From Segatella copri (GTDB taxonomy: Bacteria > Bacteroidota > Bacteroidia > Bacteroidales > Bacteroidaceae): a stretch of DNA of 64,000 bases. Position 1 is the stretch's first letter. Each line of letters starts with the position of its first letter. The DNA is taken from the NCBI RefSeq assembly GCF_009495355.1, contig NZ_VZAD01000042.1, positions 38,716 through 102,715 of the forward strand. Direction: 5' to 3'. The notes beneath the pieces were generated by a model. It made no database searches. It was not told the DNA's origin and saw only the letters and a list, made by a program, of their open reading frames with translations. A program made the position numbers and the translations under genes. Shown one piece after another: positions 48,436-58,044 of this stretch.

Positions 48436-51400
48436 TTAGAATGTTACGTTAAGACCAAATGTAATGTTAAGTGGTATAGGATATCCATAGTTTGGATTCT
48501 CAGGATCTACACCAGTAAAGCTACTGCTCTTGATGGTGAACAGGTTCTGTGCGCTGACATACATACGCAGACGTTGCATAGATAGCTTAGAGACTATGTT
48601 CTGTGGCAAATTGTAACCCAACTGGATAGTGCGCAGTTTCAGATAACTGCCATTCTCTACCCAATAAGTAGATACACGTTTCTCGTTATTATTGTCGGAA
48701 AGGGTAACTGCAGGAATATTGCTGGATGGATTGTCCACACACCATGCATTCAACAGACGATGTCCCTTGTTCAAGAAGCCGATGTTAAGACCAGCCCAGA
48801 TGTCGGTCTCACGCTTCAGGTCAGAGATGATGTCTACACCCTGCACACCCTGGAAGAAAGCTGTGAAGTCGAAGTTCTTGTACTCCAAGTAGATGTTGAA
48901 ACCATAAGTGAAGTCGGGCACCGGATCGTAAATCCAAGTCTGGTCAAGCTCAGTAATCTTACCATCATGGTCGAGGTCTCTCCAGCGCATACGTCCAAGA
49001 CCAGCACCTTCTTGAGTGGCATGGTTATCGATTTCTTCCTGGCTCTTGAAGATACCATCGCATACATATCCTACCTGTGCACCCATAGGATGACCGACAA
49101 CACTCTTCACGCCATTACCACCAAAGGTACCATTAGCTGCTACAGTAGTAGGCAGTGCTGTAATTTCGTTGCGATAAGAAGAGATATTGGCTGTGATGTC
49201 ATACTTCAGACCGAAGTTGGTCTTATTGCGATAACCGATGTTGAACTCGAAACCGCGGTTCTCCATCTCGCCTGCATTAATCCATTGTGAGCTTCCCTCA
49301 CCCATAACGGCGATACCTGGCATATAAACCAAGATGTCCTTGGTCTTCTTGAAGTACCAGTCGAAGTTACCATAGAGAGTATTGCCAAAGAAGGCGAAGT
49401 CGAGACCCAAGTCGGTCTGTGTGGTTGTCTCCCACTTGATGTCGTCGTTACCAATCTGGTTGCGCTTAAAACCTGAAGGCAATGTGCTTCCGCCATTGGT
49501 TCCTGCGATATCGTAAGAGGTACCATAGCTCTGACCACCATTCTCGCTCACTCCATAGTTGCTAACAAAGATGGTATAGCGAGCCAAGTTGTCGATTTCC
49601 TGGTTACCAGTCTGTCCCCAAGAAGCACGTATCTTCAAATCGTCAATCCAAGAAGCCTTCTTCAGGAAGTTCTCCTGATTGATACGCCAGCCTGCAGATA
49701 CAGATGGGAAGGTGGCATAACGATTGTTCTTACCGAAACGAGAGCTACCGTCACGACGGATGGTGAACGAAGCCATATATTTGTCGGCATAGTTGTAGTT
49801 GGCCTTACCGAAGAAAGACACGAGCGAATAGCCAGATCCTCCACCGTAAGCCTGTGCTCCGGTAGTACCTGCATCAGGCCACATATAATCGGGGTTGAGT
49901 ACTGCGAAACCTTCCTTGTAACCAGAGAAGTAGATGTCGTCCTGACGATTAAGCTCCATACCTGCCATGAGGTCGAAGCGATGCTGACCTATCTCCTTAT
50001 TATATGTAGCCACAGCATTCCACATCCACTTGGTCCAGTGTTCCTGCTTGGCCTCTACTGCATTCTTGTCGTTAGCCACATTACCTTCGGTAATAGGATA
50101 AGTAAAGAATCGCTGCTGCTTCTGTGAGTAATCGAGACCAAAGGTGGAACGGATGTTAAAGCCCTTGAAGAGGTTGAGGTTTACATAAGCATCACCAAAC
50201 ATACGCCAGTAGGTATAACGGTTGTCCTTGTTGCGTTCCAACACTGCTACAGGGTTATTACGGTCTGGATAACCTCCTACAGGACCTGCATAGTTGCCAT
50301 CCTCAGTATAGATAGGCAGAGATGGATTGAACTGCAACACATTCTGCAAGAAGCCACCAGGAGCTGCAACCTCAGAAGTACGGTTGACAGTGAAGTGCTC
50401 GCCTACAGTAAGACAATTATTCTTCAAGAGTTTGTACTCTGTATTCATACGAGCTGAGAAGCGGTTGAAATCAGAATGTTTGATAATTCCCAAGTTCTTG
50501 TAGTAACCCAAAGAGAAGAAGCTGCTACCCTTGTCTGAACCCTTACTAACAGATACGTTATACTGCTGTACTACACCTGTGCGAGTTGTCTCATCAAACC
50601 AATCAGTATCAGCAGCAGGTGTTGTACCCGCATCGTCGAGATACTTCTTCATACTGATGCCGTTGAGCACAGGGTTGCCCTGCTCGTTATAGCTCCAGTC
50701 GTAGCTGTAGCCCAGACCATTGGTATTAGGATCCATACCATCGTTCATATAGGCACGCCACATCACCTGACCAAACTCCTTTGCATTGAGGACATCCATC
50801 TTATGAGCATAAGTAGAAACCGAGATAGAGCCGTCGAAGTCTACCTTCACCTTGCCCTCCTTACCCTTCTTGGTAGTGATGATGATGACACCATTGGCAG
50901 CACGGCTACCATAGATAGAAGCCGAAGCAGCATCCTTGAGCACCTGAATGCTCTCGATGTCATTACCATTGAGTTCGTGCATACCAGACTTGGTTGGCAC
51001 ACCATCAACAATATAAAGAGGATCATTGTTGTTCAGCGTACCGATACCACGAATACGTACGGTGGCAGTTCCTGAAGGAGAACCGTCAGCTGTAATATTC
51101 ATACCAGGAACGCGGCCCTGAAGAGCCTTGATAGGGTTGTTCTCGTTCTGCTTGGCTATCTCGTCAACGCTGACTACCGAGATGGCACCTGTCAGGTCGG
51201 CCTTGCGCTGAGTGGTATAACCAGTAACAACTACCTCGTTGAGCAACTTGGCATCTTCTTCGAGAACGATGCGCAGACCCTTGGCAGCCTTCACCACCTG
51301 AGTCTTATACCCCATAAAAGAGATAGAAAGTTTAGAACCGGACTGAACCTGCACCGTAAAGTTACCATCAATATCAGTAACAGTACCTGCATTTCCTTGT

Positions 51401-51546
51401 CCCCCCACTACGGTGACAGTGGCACCAATAACTGGTTCTCCACTGTTGTCGGTAACATTTCCACTTGCCTCTTCGACCTGGGCGAATGATACCGCACTGA
51501 CGAGCAACAAGCATATGCTCATCAAGAGAGTTTTCATTTTCTCCAT
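48436..51546 (-). CDS. SusC/RagA-type TonB-dependent outer-membrane transporter
   Basis: Imports fructo-oligosaccharides across the outer membrane using energy from TonB. It has 1036 residues: signal peptide to about residue 22, an N-terminal carboxypeptidase-regulatory-like beta domain (VTDNSGEPVIGATVTVVG), the plug with LQGRVPGMNI and VRIRGIGTLNNNDPLYIVDGVP, then a 22-strand barrel ending in an aromatic residue (NVTF). It is the first gene of a four-gene operon with its own operator and promoter at 51605-51675. Confidence 0.96.
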   Translation of the reverse strand: MEKMKTLLMSICLLLVSAVSFAQVEEASGNVTDNSGEPVIGATVTVVGGQGNAGTVTDIDGNFTVQVQSGSKLSISFMGYKTQVVKAAKGLRIVLEEDAKLLNEVVVTGYTTQRKADLTGAISVVSVDEIAKQNENNPIKALQGRVPGMNITADGSPSGTATVRIRGIGTLNNNDPLYIVDGVPTKSGMHELNGNDIESIQVLKDAASASIYGSRAANGVIIITTKKGKEGKVKVDFDGSISVSTYAHKMDVLNAKEFGQVMWRAYMNDGMDPNTNGLGYSYDWSYNEQGNPVLNGISMKKYLDDAGTTPAADTDWFDETTRTGVVQQYNVSVSKGSDKGSSFFSLGYYKNLGIIKHSDFNRFSARMNTEYKLLKNNCLTVGEHFTVNRTSEVAAPGGFLQNVLQFNPSLPIYTEDGNYAGPVGGYPDRNNPVAVLERNKDNRYTYWRMFGDAYVNLNLFKGFNIRSTFGLDYSQKQQRFFTYPITEGNVANDKNAVEAKQEHWTKWMWNAVATYNKEIGQHRFDLMAGMELNRQDDIYFSGYKEGFAVLNPDYMWPDAGTTGAQAYGGGSGYSLVSFFGKANYNYADKYMASFTIRRDGSSRFGKNNRYATFPSVSAGWRINQENFLKKASWIDDLKIRASWGQTGNQEIDNLARYTIFVSNYGVSENGGQSYGTSYDIAGTNGGSTLPSGFKRNQIGNDDIKWETTTQTDLGLDFAFFGNTLYGNFDWYFKKTKDILVYMPGIAVMGEGSSQWINAGEMENRGFEFNIGYRNKTNFGLKYDITANISSYRNEITALPTTVAANGTFGGNGVKSVVGHPMGAQVGYVCDGIFKSQEEIDNHATQEGAGLGRMRWRDLDHDGKITELDQTWIYDPVPDFTYGFNIYLEYKNFDFTAFFQGVQGVDIISDLKRETDIWAGLNIGFLNKGHRLLNAWCVDNPSSNIPAVTLSDNNNEKRVSTYWVENGSYLKLRTIQLGYNLPQNIVSKLSMQRLRMYVSAQNLFTIKSSSFTGVDPENPNYGYPIPLNITFGLNVTF

Positions 51547-51604
51547 GTAAATAAAGGTTTTGTTAATAGTAATTCTATTTATTGTTTATTCAAATTTCTG
51601 GCAG

Positions 51605-51612
51605 CAAAGATA
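51605..51612 (-). promoter_or_regulatory. -7 box of the susC operon
   Basis: TATCTTTG on the minus strand; 28 nt separate it from the conserved 35-bp operator. No consensus -33 element, as expected for an activated promoter. Leader of about 55 nt. Confidence 0.75.
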
Positions 51613-51640
51613 GCAAATCTCTTATTAACAACAGAGAAAA

Positions 51641-51675
51641 ATTCGTTCATCACATGGCAATTATGTTACATGCAA
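51641..51675 (-). promoter_or_regulatory. Fructan regulon operator, copy 1 (susC)
   Basis: A 35-bp element, on the minus strand TTGCATGTAACATA then a variable part, then GATGAACGAAT. 21 positions agree with copies 2 and 3, and the distance to the -7 box is identical (28 nt). Confidence 0.8.
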
Positions 51676-51771
51676 CAATTTTTATAGTATTTCGTTCATT
51701 TATATGACTTTTGTTTTTCAGAGAGTTAGAATAATCAGCACAAGTTAGAATAATGGTAGGAAACAATTCTT

Positions 51772-53142
51772 TCAAGTTCCAACAAGATTCCGGAGAGCAT
51801 ATAAAGGATAAATATCTATGACGCAATCCCCCTTTGTGAATCGTCCAAAATTTTCGAGCGAAGTACGAACAGCATGCGTGATGCCTTTCGCTTCGACAAA
51901 AGAATAAAGACTCTTCATGCCTCCTTTTACTTCAGCTTTGACCTCGATGGGTAAGATTTTCATATCCTTTGCCAGAATGTAATCGACTTCTGCCAAGGCC
52001 CCTCTGGCCTCACGCATCCAGAAATAAAGAGAAGGAACATTATCAGGTTGTTGGTTCTTGATGATTTCCAATCCTGCCACCATCTCCGTGATGTGCCCTT
52101 TGTTGACAAGGTCAGCTGCATTGCCTATCAATATATCTTCTGATATGGAGGTGATATTGCCGAAATCCATACCCAAGATGGCAAGCAACAATCCACTGTC
52201 TAAGAATAGGTATTTTACGCAATTTTCATCAGCCTCTGCACCTAAAGGAAATCCGTTGGCAGCCGTATTGCATACTGGGACGAGCAATCCGGCAAGCGTG
52301 AGCAAACTCAGAGCTTCCTTTATTTGGTACGACCTGAAATCACGAGACACCTGACTATATACAAACTTGCCTCCTATCTGGTGTGCGGCACTATGTAAGG
52401 TCTGACGCAACAGAGTGGTATTGGCACGTTTCTTATATTTTGCAAAATCCACCTCGTAAGTATATGCGATTTCCTTTTGCACAGCCTGACATTCCACGTA
52501 ACTATGGGTATCAACCCATGTACTTACAGATTCCGGCATTCCGCCTACCATCAAATAGGTACGGAACAAGGAAACCAACTGTTCATGCAAAGCGGATAAT
52601 AAAGGTTTCTCTGGAGAAGCTTCTCGCTTATATTTCTGTAATGAAAACATGCCAAGAGCATTCAGAAATTCATCGAATGACATGGGATACATAAACATGG
52701 AATGGATTCTACCTACACCGAAAGTAGGGATTTCGCTGAGTGCAAACTCTAAGAGAGAACCTGCAGCTATCACATGCAGCCCAGGCATGTCTTCCCAGAA
52801 AAAGCGCAAAGAAGAAATGGCTTCCTGGCACATCTGAATCTCATCGAAAAAAAGCAAAGTCTTTCCTGGAACAATAGGTTCACCTGTTATCGACTTAATC
52901 ATCTCTACAATATGCTTTGCATCTCGATCGCCTTTGAATATCTCAAGGTATGCAGGCTTGCGTTCAAAGTTGATTTCAACAAAATAGTCAAACTGTTTCG
53001 CCAAGTGGCGAACGGAAGAAGATTTGCCTACCTGTCTGGCTCCTCGGAGTAAAAGAGGCTTGTGGCGTGCGCTGTTTTTCCACGCCATTAATGATTCATC
53101 TATCTGTCTGCTAAAGTATTTCTTGTCTTCCATTTTTGCCAA
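51772..53142 (-). CDS. DUF4143-type AAA ATPase
   Basis: A 456-residue protein of a large family of stand-alone ATPases with an N-terminal AAA domain (Walker A RGARQVGKSS at about 34-43, Walker B LLFFDEIQ near 97-104) and a C-terminal DUF4143 domain with a restriction-enzyme-like fold (LPIEVKAE near 405). The substrate is unknown. It does not belong to the fructan pathway: it has its own promoter (53183-53213) and is placed between the regulator and susC, which are usually closer. It may be an inserted gene. Confidence 0.88.
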   Translation of the reverse strand: MAKMEDKKYFSRQIDESLMAWKNSARHKPLLLRGARQVGKSSSVRHLAKQFDYFVEINFERKPAYLEIFKGDRDAKHIVEMIKSITGEPIVPGKTLLFFDEIQMCQEAISSLRFFWEDMPGLHVIAAGSLLEFALSEIPTFGVGRIHSMFMYPMSFDEFLNALGMFSLQKYKREASPEKPLLSALHEQLVSLFRTYLMVGGMPESVSTWVDTHSYVECQAVQKEIAYTYEVDFAKYKKRANTTLLRQTLHSAAHQIGGKFVYSQVSRDFRSYQIKEALSLLTLAGLLVPVCNTAANGFPLGAEADENCVKYLFLDSGLLLAILGMDFGNITSISEDILIGNAADLVNKGHITEMVAGLEIIKNQQPDNVPSLYFWMREARGALAEVDYILAKDMKILPIEVKAEVKGGMKSLYSFVEAKGITHAVRTSLENFGRFTKGDCVIDIYPLYALRNLVGT

Positions 53143-53182
53143 CTTTGATTGATTACTTTTATCTTTTATGACTATACCGCTG

Positions 53183-53213
53183 CAAAGATAACTATTTTTA
53201 CGTGATAATCAAT
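53183..53213 (-). promoter_or_regulatory. Promoter of the DUF4143 ATPase
   Basis: Minus strand: TTG at about 53212-53210, 19 nt, TATCTTTG (53190-53183). Confidence 0.6.
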
Positions 53214-53261
53214 GCTTTAGATGCTAAAAATGCTAAAAAGCAAAGATATAATCAATCGTTT

Positions 53262-53310
53262 TTTGACAAAAGTCAAAGATATAGCATGCCTTTTTTTGAC
53301 GAAAGTCAAA
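53262..53310. repeat. Two 16-bp palindromes, 33 bp apart, upstream of the ATPase
   Basis: TTTGAC-NNNN-GTCAAA at 53262-53277 and 53295-53310, with similar flanks (AAGATAT). Spacing of 33 bp is three helical turns, so this may be a paired operator. Confidence 0.7.
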
Positions 53311-53415
53311 GATATGTCTGTTCATGTATCTTATCCCAAAAGACTATTGTCCCTTAACTTCCCGAACGACCGAAGGGAGTGATAACTTCTTTAACTTCCC
53401 CCTAACTTCTCTATG

Positions 53416-53868
53416 TCAGTCTCTCAACTCTGTCGGGTTGATGCCGAACTGCTTCTTGAAACAAGCTGAGAAGTAACCAGGAATGGCAAAGCCCACCTCG
53501 GCAGCCACCTCACTGATGGTCTTGTCGGTTTGCTTCAGGAGCGAATAGGCTTTTTGCATACGCATCTCTCTGAGCACCTCGGCAGGAGTCTTGCCGGTAA
53601 GCGCCTTCACCTTGCGGTACATCTGCACCTTGCTAAGACTCAGTTCTGAGCCCAAGTCGTCCATACGAAGGTTGGCGTCACCGATATGCAACTTGGCTGC
53701 CTTCTTAAACCGCTCCAAGAACATGCGGTCGTAAAGAATGACGGGAATACCGGCACGGTAGGCACGCTCTATCGCTGGCGCAACAGTCTTGACATCACTG
53801 GGAGCCACCACCAAGACGAGCAACAAAAGGACTACATATAATATAATGTGCTTCTTTCCGGTTTTCAT
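53416..53868 (-). CDS. Shrunken HTCS-like regulator: membrane segment, fragment of sugar-binding domain and intact AraC-type DNA-binding domain
   Basis: The 150 residues read like the ends of a hybrid two-component regulator (BT1754 type, fructose-sensing) with the middle removed. Residues 7-20 are a hydrophobic segment; residues 21-48 match the periplasmic-binding-protein-I motif region (VAPSDV...AYRAGIPVILYDR); residues 50-150 are a full AraC-family helix-turn-helix pair. The histidine kinase, receiver and most of the sensor domain are missing, a loss of about 90 percent. The frame stays open across both junctions. An intact promoter (53904-53935) fixes the start. It may be a degenerating gene, an assembly collapse or a working mini-regulator. 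Confidence 0.75.
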   Translation of the reverse strand: MKTGKKHIILYVVLLLLVLVVAPSDVKTVAPAIERAYRAGIPVILYDRMFLERFKKAAKLHIGDANLRMDDLGSELSLSKVQMYRKVKALTGKTPAEVLREMRMQKAYSLLKQTDKTISEVAAEVGFAIPGYFSACFKKQFGINPTELRD

Positions 53869-53903
53869 TTTTGTATCGTTTTTGTTTACGCAGTAGCAAT
53901 ATG

Positions 53904-53935
53904 CAAAAATATAAACAAAAATGAAAACCCACAAA
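53904..53935 (-). promoter_or_regulatory. Consensus promoter of the shrunken regulator
   Basis: Minus strand: TTTG (53935-53932), 20 nt, TATTTTTG (53911-53904). Leader about 30 nt. Confidence 0.75.
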
Positions 53936-53976
53936 TAAGACAAATAAAAATTAATATCTTTTAATAGCAAAGACAC

Positions 53977-54031
53977 ACAAAAAGGACTTCGCCGCCCTTG
54001 GAAATCATGCCCAGGTAAAGCGAAGTCCTTT
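53977..54031 (-). terminator. Terminator after the sugar kinase
   Basis: 12-bp stem AAAGGACTTCGC / GCGAAGTCCTTT with a loop of about 27 nt, then T-rich on the minus strand. It ends the GH32-MFS-kinase transcript before the regulator. Confidence 0.7.
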
Positions 54032-54067
54032 ATCAAAATATCAACTACCAAATACTAAAAACGAAAC

Positions 54068-54958
54068 TTACTTCGTATATTTCTCAGGAAGCACAGGCAT
54101 AGCACCATGCTGGGTGCACACATATGCACTTACCTCTACTGCCAGCTTGTGAGCCTCGGCAATGCTCTTGCCCTTCAGAATGCTGGCACAGAAAGTACCA
54201 GTAAAGCTGTCGCCTGCTCCTACAGTATCGGCAACTTCTACCTTTGGAGTTTCCTGGAACGACTTGAAGCCTGGAGCAAAGACATAGCTGCCGTTCACAC
54301 CACAGGTGAGCACGAGCATGTCGAGATTGTACTTACCGAGGATGAGCCAGCACTTGTTCTCGATGTCAAGACCGGGATAACCGAAGAGACGGCCGATGGT
54401 AATCAATTCCTCATCGTTGATCTTCAACACATCGCAACGCTTCAAACTCTCACAAATCACTTCTTTGGTATAGAAGTTCTGACGCAGGTTGATGTCGAAA
54501 ACCTTCAGGCAGTCCTCGGGAGTATGGTCGAGGAACTGATAGATAGACTTACGGCTTACCTCGTTGCGCTGAGCCAAAGAGCCCCAGCATACAGCTCCAG
54601 CATTGGCAGCCACCTCCTTGATGTCGTCGGTGAAGGGGATGTTGTCCCATGCCACACCTTCCTTGATGTCATAAGTAGGCACACCCTCTGCATCAAGCTC
54701 CACCTGTACGGTTCCAGTAGGGAAGTCCACACGTGGCATCACGTACTTGAGGTGCTTCTCGTCCAACAGGCGGAGAGCCTCATCGCCCAACAAGTCGCTG
54801 CCTACAGCACTGACTGCTACTGACTGCAAGCCATGCTGACCGGCGTGATAGGCAAAATTGGCAGGAGCACCGCCCAACTGAGAACCTGTAGGCAGCACAT
54901 CGAAAAGGATCTCGCCCAAACCTACACAATATTTCTTGTCCAAATCTTCTATTTTCAT
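54068..54958 (-). CDS. PfkB-family fructokinase
   Basis: Phosphorylates imported fructose. The 296 residues keep the ribokinase-fold signatures: GGAPANFAYHAGQHG near the N-terminus (about 28-42) and the anion-hole motif DTVGAGDSFTGTF (about 245-257) with catalytic aspartate. The genome place, third in the GH32-MFS-kinase operon, supports fructose as substrate (BT1757 place in B. thetaiotaomicron). Confidence 0.9.
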   Translation of the reverse strand: MKIEDLDKKYCVGLGEILFDVLPTGSQLGGAPANFAYHAGQHGLQSVAVSAVGSDLLGDEALRLLDEKHLKYVMPRVDFPTGTVQVELDAEGVPTYDIKEGVAWDNIPFTDDIKEVAANAGAVCWGSLAQRNEVSRKSIYQFLDHTPEDCLKVFDINLRQNFYTKEVICESLKRCDVLKINDEELITIGRLFGYPGLDIENKCWLILGKYNLDMLVLTCGVNGSYVFAPGFKSFQETPKVEVADTVGAGDSFTGTFCASILKGKSIAEAHKLAVEVSAYVCTQHGAMPVLPEKYTK

Positions 54959-54999
54959 AATCTTTGTGTTTTTAATTCAAGTTTTGCAAGTTCAGAAGT

Positions 55000-56157
55000 T
55001 TACATCTTAACCTTATTAATATAAGAGAACAGATAGAGCACGCCTACTGACATCACCAGCACGGCACCAATCTGTCCGATGGCATCGCTGGCAACACCCA
55101 TAATGAGCGGGAACACCGTACCGCCAAACAAGCCCATGATCATCAGACCGCTCACCTCGTTCTTCTTCTCAGGTACAGAGAGGAGAGCCTGCGAGAAGAT
55201 GATGGAGAACACATTGGAGTTGCCGTAACCCACCAGGGCAATAGCGATATAAAGCATCATCTTGCTCTCGCCGAAGAAGAGACCTGCCATACTCAGCGCC
55301 ATCATCACGATGCTGATGGTGAAGAACACACGGGGCTTCATCATACGAAGGAAGACGGTGCCTGTGAAACATCCGATGGTACGGAAGATGAAGTAGAGCG
55401 ATGTAGCAAAGGCAGCCTCGTTGAGTGTCCAGCCCAGACGCTCCATCAGAATCTTTGGAGCGGTGGTGTTGGTGCCCACGTCGATACCTACATGACACAT
55501 GATGCCGATGAAGGAAAGCAGCACGATAGGCTTGCCCAAGAGAGCCAAACAGTCAACAAAGCCAGAGGCCTTGCCCTCGGTCTTCTCCTCCTCAATAGGA
55601 GTTCCTGCCAGGAACAGCGTTGCGCACACACCGATAATCATATAGATGGGGAAGAGCACACGCCAGCCCAATCCAAACTCAGGAATGCTTGCCACTGCAC
55701 CCCACATGGCAATATATGGAGCCATAAAGGAAGCAATAGCCTTCACAAACTGACCGAATGTCAATGTTGAAGCCAAATTCTTACCGGATGTGACGGCAGA
55801 AACCAGCGGATTGAGCGATGTCTGCATCAGCGCATTACCGATACCCAAGAGGGAGAACGATACAAGCATGATGCCGAAGGTTTCGCCAAACAAAGGCAGA
55901 AGAAGAGAGATGACTGTCACCAAGAGTGAGAGCAGCACGGTCTTCTTACGACCTATCTTATTCATCAACATGCCCGTGGGCACAGAGAAAATCAGGAACC
56001 AGAAGAAAACCAATGATGGGAACAGGTTGGCTGTAGCATCATTCAGGTTGAGGTCTTCTTTCACATAGTTGGAGGCTATACCCACCAAATCCACAAATCC
56101 CATTGCGAAGAAACAAAGCATCACAGGGATAAGGGTCAATTTCATAGACTTATTCAT
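55000..56157 (-). CDS. MFS sugar importer (FHS family, fructose or glucose)
   Basis: Inner-membrane importer of monosaccharide. The 385 residues give about 12 helices; MCFFAMGFVDLVGIASNYVKEDLNL at the start, MNKIGRKKTVLL after helix 2 and VGIDVGTNTTAPKIL in the second half fit the FucP-like FHS group. It stands between GH32 and fructokinase, so fructose uptake is the likely role. Gaps of 37-41 bp suggest one transcript. Confidence 0.87.
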   Translation of the reverse strand: MNKSMKLTLIPVMLCFFAMGFVDLVGIASNYVKEDLNLNDATANLFPSLVFFWFLIFSVPTGMLMNKIGRKKTVLLSLLVTVISLLLPLFGETFGIMLVSFSLLGIGNALMQTSLNPLVSAVTSGKNLASTLTFGQFVKAIASFMAPYIAMWGAVASIPEFGLGWRVLFPIYMIIGVCATLFLAGTPIEEEKTEGKASGFVDCLALLGKPIVLLSFIGIMCHVGIDVGTNTTAPKILMERLGWTLNEAAFATSLYFIFRTIGCFTGTVFLRMMKPRVFFTISIVMMALSMAGLFFGESKMMLYIAIALVGYGNSNVFSIIFSQALLSVPEKKNEVSGLMIMGLFGGTVFPLIMGVASDAIGQIGAVLVMSVGVLYLFSYINKVKM

Positions 56158-56194
56158 ATCTTGTTTGTTATTTTTTTGAAGTGAATATTAGCTG

Positions 56195-57922
56195 TTATTT
56201 TCCAAGTTTGTAAACTTGATACTTACCCTTTCTCTTTCCTTTCACAACAATCTTATTATAGGGTTTGCTTGGGAACACGAGGTTGGTCATCGCCATCTTG
56301 CCCTCAGCATCCAAGACCTCGATACTGCTCTTGTCGATGAAGATTCTGAACTGGCTGATCTTTCCATAGGTAGGAGCCTTAGTGACAGCAGCAAACTCGT
56401 TGCTGAAGTCGGTCTTGCCGCTCTTTGTACGGTCCATCTCGAAGGTCTCAGCCTTGGCATTATAGGTCATCACCACCTTCTCGCCCTTGTCGTTGCTCAG
56501 GGTGATAGTGGCATTGCCCTTCACATTGACCACAGCCTCGCAAGCCTCTGAGAGAGCCTTTGATGTCTTCTTGCTGCGTGCAGCTGTCATCTCGGGAGAA
56601 GGAGTCACACTGCAATAGGTCTCGCCCTTGTACTCGAAGAGTCCTAAGTCACGGGCTATAGAGTTGGCAGAACGGTACTGCAGGGTAGGAACCTGATTGG
56701 CATACTGCCAGTTGCTCATCCATGCTATTGCCACACGGCGTCCGTCGGGAGCATTGTCGAAAGTGACGGTGGCATAATGATCCTTACCATAGTCCATCCA
56801 CTTGGTGACCTCGGGCTTGCTCTCGCAAGTAAACTTGTGTCCGTCGAACTCACCAATGAAGTATTGTGTGGCAGAACCGCCGAAAGGACCGCCAGGATTG
56901 ATGTTGCAGAGAAGCATCCACTTCTCCTTGTCGGTGCCGCGAACCTTCAATTTCATCAGGTCTGGGCATTCCCACACACCGCCATGATTGCCGTACTCTG
57001 CACCGAAAGAGCTCTCGTAAGTCCAGTCTTTCAGGTTGTCAGAAGAATAGATGTTCATCTGCTGACCGGCAGCAAGAATCATGTTCCACTTCTTGATATC
57101 CTCGTTCCAGAACATGTGAGGATCGCGGAAGTCGGGCACGTTGCTTGTGATGATAGGGTTGCCCTCATACTTGGTGAAGGTCTTTCCGTTGTCAGTACTG
57201 TAGGCCATGCTCTGGGTCTGGTTCTCACCAGCCGAGGTATAGAGAGCTACGACAGCACCCTCGCCGAAGCCAGCGGTATTCTTCTTGTCGACAACAGCAG
57301 AGCCGCTGAATATCGTTCCTATCACATCTGGCTCGATAGCTTCACCCTCAAACTTCCAATTTACCAAATCGGTAGAGGTAGAATGTCCCCATGTCATATT
57401 TTCCCACTGCGACCCATAAGGATTGTGCTGGAAATAAAGATGCCATACGCCATCCTTATAGAACATACCATTAGGGTCGTTCATCCAGCCATAGGCAGGA
57501 GTATGATGATAGAGAGGACGATACTGCTCACGGTTCTTCATGTCGAAGCTGTCGGAGAACTTCATTCCCTTCCAGCATCCGAAGTTGGCAATACCGCCAT
57601 CGTTACGAGCCTGTCCGTCGACATGAATATCGAGCATCAGTCCCTTCTGGCTCTTGTAAGCCTCCAAGTCGAGAGGCACGTAATAATCTACGTGCGTATT
57701 GGCAAGGCGGACATTAAAAGTCTTCAACTGCTGGTTGTTGGCTATCACCTTGACATGACTCAGTTCGGCACTCTCCTGAACAGGTATCAGGAGATATTTC
57801 TCACTCTGGTGAATACGATAGAGGCAATGGTTGTTACTCAGGAATTGAGTTTCCTGGGCTGAGGCTGTCATACCAGCCAACAGGAGCATCATGCTCAACA
57901 CAGTTTTTCTGATTGTTCTCAT
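56195..57922 (-). CDS. Periplasmic GH32 exo-fructosidase (inulinase/levanase type)
   Basis: Releases fructose from fructo-oligosaccharide. From the ATG at 57922 the protein has 575 residues with a type I signal peptide ending TASAQ (no lipobox), hence periplasmic. Catalytic acids: D149 in WMNDPNG, D267 in FRDP, E318 in WECPDL. The N-terminal 130 residues before the catalytic domain form an extra beta domain. First gene of the GH32-MFS-kinase operon with operator 2 and its -7 box upstream. The start was chosen for the signal peptide and the promoter at 57974. Confidence 0.93.
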   Translation of the reverse strand: MRTIRKTVLSMMLLLAGMTASAQETQFLSNNHCLYRIHQSEKYLLIPVQESAELSHVKVIANNQQLKTFNVRLANTHVDYYVPLDLEAYKSQKGLMLDIHVDGQARNDGGIANFGCWKGMKFSDSFDMKNREQYRPLYHHTPAYGWMNDPNGMFYKDGVWHLYFQHNPYGSQWENMTWGHSTSTDLVNWKFEGEAIEPDVIGTIFSGSAVVDKKNTAGFGEGAVVALYTSAGENQTQSMAYSTDNGKTFTKYEGNPIITSNVPDFRDPHMFWNEDIKKWNMILAAGQQMNIYSSDNLKDWTYESSFGAEYGNHGGVWECPDLMKLKVRGTDKEKWMLLCNINPGGPFGGSATQYFIGEFDGHKFTCESKPEVTKWMDYGKDHYATVTFDNAPDGRRVAIAWMSNWQYANQVPTLQYRSANSIARDLGLFEYKGETYCSVTPSPEMTAARSKKTSKALSEACEAVVNVKGNATITLSNDKGEKVVMTYNAKAETFEMDRTKSGKTDFSNEFAAVTKAPTYGKISQFRIFIDKSSIEVLDAEGKMAMTNLVFPSKPYNKIVVKGKRKGKYQVYKLGK

Positions 57923-57973
57923 TACTTTGTTATTGGGTTTTGTTTTTAAATGCATTATTGGTATTTTCGATTG

Positions 57974-57981
57974 CAAAATTA
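57974..57981 (-). promoter_or_regulatory. -7 box of the GH32-MFS-kinase operon
   Basis: TAATTTTG on the minus strand, 28 nt after the conserved operator; leader about 45 nt. Confidence 0.75.
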
Positions 57982-58009
57982 TCAAACATATCTGATTCTT
58001 CCACGCAAT

Positions 58010-58044
58010 ATTCGTTCATTACATGCTAAATATGTTACAAGAAA
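58010..58044 (-). promoter_or_regulatory. Fructan regulon operator, copy 2 (periplasmic GH32)
   Basis: Minus strand TTTCTTGTAACATA, variable part, then AATGAACGAAT. Agrees with copy 1 at 28 of 35 positions. Confidence 0.8.
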
